Positions 58,669 to 64,000 of a stretch of DNA of 64,000 nucleotides are shown here, in pieces. The position numbers and the translations under genes were made by a program. Numbering within the stretch: the first letter of the stretch is position 1; the number at the start of each line of letters is the position of its first letter. The DNA is from Heterotrichella gracilis (lineage: Eukaryota > Sar > Xanthophyceae > Tribonematales > Xanthonemataceae). The notes below the pieces were generated by a model that saw only the letters and a list, made by a program, of their open reading frames with translations, did no database searches and had not been told where the DNA came from. The stretch lies in the NCBI GenBank assembly GCA_032358255.1, contig JAULBX010030041.1, forward strand, positions 1-64,000, in the 5' to 3' direction.

Positions 58669-61600
58669 ATGCCCGTCCCCGCCTGGCTGGCGGGGCTGTG
58701 GCACAACAACGTGCTGCTACCCAGCCACCCTACCACCCCCCCCTCGTCGGAGGAAACCCCTCCCCAGCTTTCCTCTAGCGGGAGCAGCCAGGAGGGCCTG
58801 AGCATGGCGGCGCCATACCCTAACGAGGGTTCCAGGGGCCGCAGCACCCTGGTCAAGGGTTTGGTGCAGGCCGGGGCGGACATCGTGTGGCAGTCCATCA
58901 TCCTCAGCCCAGATCAGGTTGAGACCGTGACTGACAGCCAGGGGAAAGGGGTTCTGCTGGGGGAGGGCGCGTTTGGCAAGGTGGGTGTTGGGGTCAAACC
59001 CCTAATTAGGGTCTGGCAATGTGGGTGATGGGGAAAGGGGTGCTGCTGGGGGAGGGCGCGCTTGGCAAGGGGGGTGATGGGGTTTAGGGTGTAGGGTTTG
59101 GCCAACGGGTACTTGTCCGCTGTGCCTTTACGGGGGGATGCTGTGTATGCCTGTCAGCGGGTGGGTTCTGTGAGACAGCCATGGGAAGAAAGAAAGAAAG
59201 GGGACACACAGAGTCGTAGTCAAGGGGCCACTGGCTCGCACCAGGGCACCGACCAGCCAGAACGGGAAGAATGAACCCAAGCACACACTAGGGGTTTTCA
59301 GTCCCTGCAAGCTGCACCCAACCAGACCCACCGCCACGCGCTGTGCGACAACTGACCGTATCCCCCACCAAGCACGGAACACCACCACTCTGATTACTCC
59401 AAGCACACACACCCAACCATTACTCACAGGTGTACCGCACCCGCCTGGATGGCAAGCTGCCCGTAGTGGTCAGGTAGCCCTGCACCCTACGTTCTAAACC
59501 CTAAACCCTACACCAAAAACCCTATTTCCCCCCCTCCTCCACAGGTGTACCGTGCCCGCCTGGATGGCAAGCTGCCCGTGGCAGTCAAGGTGCTCACCCT
59601 CAATGAAACCCACCACCGGGAGGCGTTCTTCCGGGAAATCGCCATCCTGCGCCAGATGCAGTCCCCGCTCATGGTGCAGTGCATTGGCGTGGCGGTTGAC
59701 CACGACAACCGGCTGATGCTGGTGACAGAGCTCATGCGGGGGGGGTGCTTAAGGACGGCTATCACCCAAGGGCTGGGCCGGTGGCATGCCAGGTGCGGTG
59801 CAGGGTTTTAGGGTACACGGGCTAGGGTTTATTGAGGAGGCGCTAAGCTGTGCCAGATTTATTGACCGATCATGGCGCACTGCATTTGGCGGGTGGCGGG
59901 TGCACAGCAGCATCAGGCTGGTGGTGGTAACGGAAGGGAACAGCTACCACCCAAGGGCTGGGACGGTGGCACGCCAGGTAGGGTCTAGGGTTTTGTGGAA
60001 GCAGGGTCTTGGGATCTAGGGCAGGGTTGTCCAGGGAATTGCCATCCTTTGCCAGGTGCGTCCATTTTGTGTGGCATTGGTGTGGTGGTGGACCACGGTG
60101 CACGGCTCGTGCTGTTGACAGAGGTCATGCGGGGGGTGGCTATCACCCAAGGGCTGGCCTGGTGGCATCCCAGGTGTGGGGCAGGGTTTTGGTGTCTATC
60201 GGTATGCCTGAGATGATTTGACGATTTTGAGATTGATGTCTCAGCGGGAGTTGGGTTACAAACGATATCAGGCCACCGGTGCTGCACCTTGGTGGCTCCC
60301 CAATCACCCTGCCACCCCACCCACCCACCCACCCACCGTGATAAGTTGTTGGCCGCCCCACCCACCCACCAAACCCCTCCCCCCTCCGCAGGGGCAAGCG
60401 CATCGCCTTGGATGTGGCCATGGGCCTGCACTTCCTGCACTGCCGGCATGTCATCCATTTCGACGTGAAGAGCGCCAATGTGCTGCTGACGTCAGCGCTG
60501 ACTGCCAAGCTGGCGGATGTGGGGCTGGCAAAGGTGGGGGGGACTGGATATTTTTTGGGCTGGGATTGCATTTTTGGGTGGGGACTGGGTATTTTGAGTG
60601 GGGTACTGACTACATGTTGTTTTCCCGGAGGATGGACAACAGTCATCCGTTCAAGTGTGCACGTACGAGCTGGAGCTGCATGGTACAATCCAAAGCGCTG
60701 TTCCATGTTGAAGTGCCATGCCATCCTCATCGTGCAACCCGCAACCTTTCTGCCACAAGTATCTATCTGCCGGTGGGCACATTCAACTAAATCCCTATCT
60801 CTGAACCCTAATGTCCAACCCATCTGCCGCAGGTGGCCGGCAGCGACGGCAAATGCGTGGGCGCCCAAACGGGCACATTCAACTACATGCCCCCCGAGCT
60901 ATTTGAGTCCCGGGAATGCAACGAGAAGGTGGACATTTATGGGTTTGGGGTGATATTGTGGGAAATGATGACAGGGGGCGTGCCCAAGCGAGGCGCGCTG
61001 TACCCACCTAAGTAAGATAGAACTCTAGAACGAAAACATTGCAACCCTAAGTCCATGCTCATCATTACATGGTGGTGCGCTGATGAGGCATGATGAACGT
61101 ACAAGTACAGAATGTTGGGAGCAGTCTCCAGCCCACTACAATATTTGGCTGGTGTATTTTCTGTTTGCGCGGTCAAAATTCCCAACCACCTGTGGACACG
61201 TCACCTGTCCCCAAACCCTACCTGGTCGCCACATAACCCTACCTGCCTGTCGAAAGACCCGAGCAATTGCCTGAGAACACATGATCACTGATGAGCACCT
61301 GATTTGATTATATCCCTGGCTAGTCCCCAAACTCCTACCCACCCGCCCAGTGCCCTGGAGGATTGCCCCAAAGAGGCCCAGGAAACCTAGCTCGACCCTG
61401 CAAAATCCTAACACCAACGGAATATCCTATTGATTCCACAGGGTGCCCGAGGACTGCTCCGAGGATGCCAAGCAGCTGCTGACTGCCTGCCTGTCCGCCA
61501 ACCCCGACGACCGCCCTACAGCTGGTGAGGAGTTAGGGTTAAATAACGTAGTGTTCAGGGGAGTGGGCATTTTTGTTGTTACTGCCTATATCTGTGCCTG

Positions 61601-64000
61601 GCCTGCTGCTGTTTGCCCTAGACTGCTACCAGCAGCAGCTTGCTTTGCGGGGTTTCACCCCCTCGCACTTTGCTTCCTTCAACGTGCGCTTTTCTGTCCC
61701 AGGCCAGGTCATCGTTCAGGTGTTTAAGATCATGAATACTGTATTTTTCCTCAGTATATTTCTTATACTAGTTTAGATTTAGAGTAGTCCTCCCCAAAAG
61801 GAAGTTGTATAGATAAAGTACTAAACTATCTGAAACTGATAGTACTGTGGCTTGCCTCCCTCAGGCCAGGTCATTGAGTCCCTCATGGACCTTTCCAAGG
61901 CGGAGCAGAGCGGGCGCACGCGATCCAACAGCGCAGAGTTCAGCGCCCGCCGCCTGGCGGGGCATGACGCCGCGGCCAGCGGCCGCACATCCCTCGACAT
62001 TACCCTCCCCGTAAACTCCACCTCGGCCCTACTAGGGCATTCTCTTGCCGCGCCAAGGGGGGCGCGCTCGATGACCGCGGCAGGGGAGGAGGCGCACAGC
62101 TGCGCCGCAGGGGGGGGGGGAGCCAAGGGGGGCAGGTCGAGCTTCAAGTCGCCCTTTACGCGGGCGGCGCTGGAGGACGGGGCGCATGCGGAGGTGGGTG
62201 GTTAGGGTTTTGACTTTGGGGAGCAAAACCCTTGGGGTTGGTATCACCCTTCTTACTTATATACATGCGTTCCAGCGATACAGCCAGATTAGCAGTCTGT
62301 CCCTCACAGACAGAGGCGCAATCTGTCTGTCCTACATGCCTTATATTAAAAACTCTAGCTTGTTTCATTGCAGCCTGCATGGATTACATGTATCAGAATG
62401 TAGGGCATCAACCTGCCTCGATTTGCTTCCACCCACCCACCCATCCAAGTTGCTCCATGCCGCACCAACACCCCCACTCACCACAAACCCTCAACCCTCA
62501 ACCCTAAAACCCACCCACCGCCCGCCACAGGCTGCCACCCATCCGGGCCACGCCGCTCCACACTCTGCCCCTGCCTTCTTGCCACCTGGCGCTCTACCAG
62601 CCACCGCCACCGTGGCGGAGGAGTCAGGGGGGGAATCTGAGAGCAACCTGGAGGTGCTTGGGGGCCTGTCGGAAATGTCCGACATTGTGCGCAGCATCTA
62701 CAAGGGGGTGCTTTCGGACCCGGAATTAAAGCCCTTTTTCGCTGGGGTGAACATGGCACACCTGCTGGCGAAGCAGGTGAGGGTGAACTGGAGTGATTGA
62801 CAGTGGTGGCTGCAGAGATGTGACGGCAATTGTCCCCTCCTGCCCCTTTTCTCCAACCAAGGGTAATAACATAATAAACATAGACGAGGGCTGTTGATAC
62901 TATCTCCAAGGGTAATAATCTGATAATAGGACCCTCCATTATCTTATTACCCTTGTTATCTCATTACCGTTGCTCATACCAACAAGTCCCCATTACCCCC
63001 CCTCTCAGACGCAGTTCATGGCGTTCCTGATCGAGGGGCCCGACTGCTACAAGGGCCGCAGCCTGGGTGCGGTGCACTGGCGCCTGGTCAAGCAGATGGG
63101 TCTGAACCGGGGGCACTGGAGGGGATTCGAGGGGCACATACGCGCTGCGCTGGTCAAGCACGCGGTGCCTGAGGTGGGTGAGGACAGGAGTATTACTATC
63201 TTATTACCCTTGGTGAGGGTGAGGATGAGGGGGAAAGGACAAGGGCGGTGTATGTGTGCGCTCATCGTACACCCCTGTGCACTACCAAATACCCTACATG
63301 ACAGGTCCAAAACCCCACTGCCTGTTAACCAAAACCCCGTCCCTAGGAACCCACCACCCCTACCACACACCACATGGAGACCACCAAAACCATGTCTACA
63401 ACCCTGCCAACCCCCATTCCCATTTTCACTCCCCAGGACCTCACCACCCGCATCATGGCGCACGTGGACACCACCAAAAAGGCCTTCCCAGAAGTCGAGG
63501 CCCCATCCCCACAAGACACCGGCAGCAACCACAGCGTCAGCGGAGGGGGTGGGGGGTCTGTGGTGCAGGCCATGGGTGGCCTATGGGCTGTTTCGGCTGT
63601 GGTGGAGACGCTCTACGAGACCATGCTGTCTGACCCGCGGATCGAAAGGTTCTTTGCAGGGGTGAACGTCAACAAGCTGATGCGCAAGCAGGTGCGTCAC
63701 GGTATTCGCGGTAAAATAATGCCAAATAATAAAGAAAATAATGAATAATAAGGGTGGTTGTCAACATGCTGATGCGCAAGCAGGTGCGCCACGGTTTTTG
63801 CAGTGAAAATGGCCAAATAAGGAACACTCCATGCATATCAGCGAAGTCTTTTCTAACCCCTTGCATGCCCCCCCCTCCAGATCCAATTAATGACCCTCAT
63901 TTTCGAGGGCCCCACCCCCTACAAGGAGAGGGACCTGGCCAAGTGGCACGAGCAAACTCTAAGCCTTAATTCCTACTGCTGTTTCACGCATGTCACTGAG
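58669..64000 (+). CDS. RAF-like protein kinase fused to two truncated haemoglobin domains (3' partial)
   Basis: Exons: 58669-58980 (upstream acceptor at 58653-58654, so the true start may lie further 5'), 59545-59792, 60392-60533, 60833-61011, 61442-61524, 61865-62193, 62531-62776, 63009-63173, 63437-63691, 63881-64000; every phase closes, 693 residues in the window. Kinase: [14 protein letters not shown] (Lys), FFREIAIL (Glu), [18 protein letters not shown] (DVG for DFG), [32 protein letters not shown] is typical of plant RAF-like TKL kinases. A Ser/Ala/Gly-rich linker (~110 residues) follows. Haemoglobin 1: [19 protein letters not shown] (Tyr B10), LLAKQTQF (Leu E7, Gln E11), [10 protein letters not shown] (proximal His). 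Haemoglobin 2: [37 protein letters not shown]. These match group I truncated haemoglobins. Both domains have an intron at the same site (KQ|). The second domain is cut by the window end. If the intron at 62194 is retained, a stop follows within five codons, giving a kinase-only form. Confidence 0.85.
59030..59083 (+). repeat. Copy of the kinase glycine-loop exon end
   Basis: GGGGAAAGGGGTGCTGCTGG plus GGGAGGGCGCGCTTGGCAAG repeats 58940-58980, i.e. the GEGAFGK codons and donor, in the following intron. Confidence 0.9.
59425..59474 (+). repeat. Copy of kinase exon 2 start with acceptor
   Basis: CACAGGTGTACCGCACCCGC and onward for ~50 bp repeats 59540-59589. The copy has an intact acceptor but runs into an in-frame TAG after 15 codons. 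CCCTAAACCCTA units (about 59499-59512) lie between copies. Confidence 0.9.
59925..60180 (+). repeat. Two decayed copies of kinase exon 2 3' half
   Basis: Copy A at about 59925-59980 (GAACAGCTACCACCCAAGGG, GACGGTGGCACGCCAGGT). Copy B at about 60026-60180 covers ~155 bp (GGGAATTGCCATCC, GTGTGGCATTGGTGTGG, GAGGTCATGCGGGG, GCTATCACCCAAGGGCTGG). The true exon part is 59630-59795. Confidence 0.85.
61694..61720 (+). repeat. Copy of an acceptor and exon start
   Basis: TGTCCCAGGCCAGGTCATCG repeats the real junction CCTCAGGCCAGGTCATTGAG at 61859-61878. Could serve as an alternative acceptor. Confidence 0.8.
62858..62955. mobile_element. MITE-like foldback elements, adjacent copies
   Basis: CAAGGGTAATAACATAATA at 62858-62876, then a foldback at 62917-62955 (CAAGGGTAATAATCTGATAA ... 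ATTATCTTATTACCCTTG). Inside the intron that splits haemoglobin domain 1. Confidence 0.7.
63190..63212. mobile_element. MITE-like half element
   Basis: TATTACTATCTTATTACCCT followed by TGG; one arm of the same foldback, in the next intron. Confidence 0.6.
63754..63800 (+). repeat. Copy of a haemoglobin-2 exon end with donor
   Basis: GTCAACATGCTGATGCGCAA then GCAGGTGCGCCACGGT repeats the true exon end at 63668-63703 (GTCAACAAGCTGATGCGCAA). Confidence 0.9.

Noticed and set aside
62206-62530. A separate haemoglobin gene starting in this stretch
   Set aside because: No in-frame ATG gives a sensible start close to the domain; the exon at 62531 has a good acceptor in the same phase as the kinase donor, so the fusion is the simpler reading.

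Overview
The window is nuclear DNA of a green alga (Chlorophyta; order not determined). Evidence: spliceosomal introns in nearly every gene, plant-type protein families (plastid-type uracil phosphoribosyltransferase, RAF-like kinase with an HFD catalytic loop, PP2A B''), many short TTTAGGG/CCCTAAA interstitial repeats, and GC-rich exons. Exons were set by hand from splice consensus, reading-frame phase and family motifs; where phases close across every junction I treat the model as reliable.

Layout: 382-2488 (+) GH27 alpha-galactosidase, 5' end outside the window; 4210-7424 (+) coiled-coil/tandem-repeat protein; 8575-11143 (+) uracil phosphoribosyltransferase; 12971-15035 (-) secreted CAP/PR-1 protein with a proline-rich linker; 16130-21090 (-) DEAD-box helicase, probably organellar, with a DEVD motif II; 21782-26148 (+) NOP56; 27564-39212 a cluster of five F-box/LRR paralogues of which only one (31840-33207) is intact; 41168-45863 (-) PP2A regulatory subunit B''; 46536-48939 (-) an unidentified large protein; 50129-55490 (-) AFG2/CIP111-like tandem AAA ATPase; 55819-56342 (-) a small single-pass membrane protein; 58669-64000 (+) a protein kinase that reads in frame into two truncated haemoglobin domains, running off the window end.

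Two results stand out. First, the kinase-haemoglobin fusion: a TKL/RAF-like kinase followed by a serine-rich linker and two group-I truncated haemoglobin domains with haem-ligating residues in place, i.e. a candidate eukaryotic gas- or redox-sensing kinase. Second, introns across the window contain decayed copies of the exon edges beside them, often next to CCCTAAA-type repeats, and about a third of acceptors are followed by GT (AG|GT). This looks like ongoing intron growth, and in some cases intron birth, by tandem duplication across splice junctions. The clearest case is the intron at 6730-6911, which splits one unit of a protein repeat whose sister units are unsplit, and whose 3' end is itself a copy of the repeat.

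The genes do not form a single pathway. NOP56 and the AFG2-like ATPase both belong to ribosome biogenesis, and NOP56 is divergently arranged with the helicase. The rest look like an ordinary mix of housekeeping and expanded lineage-specific genes.
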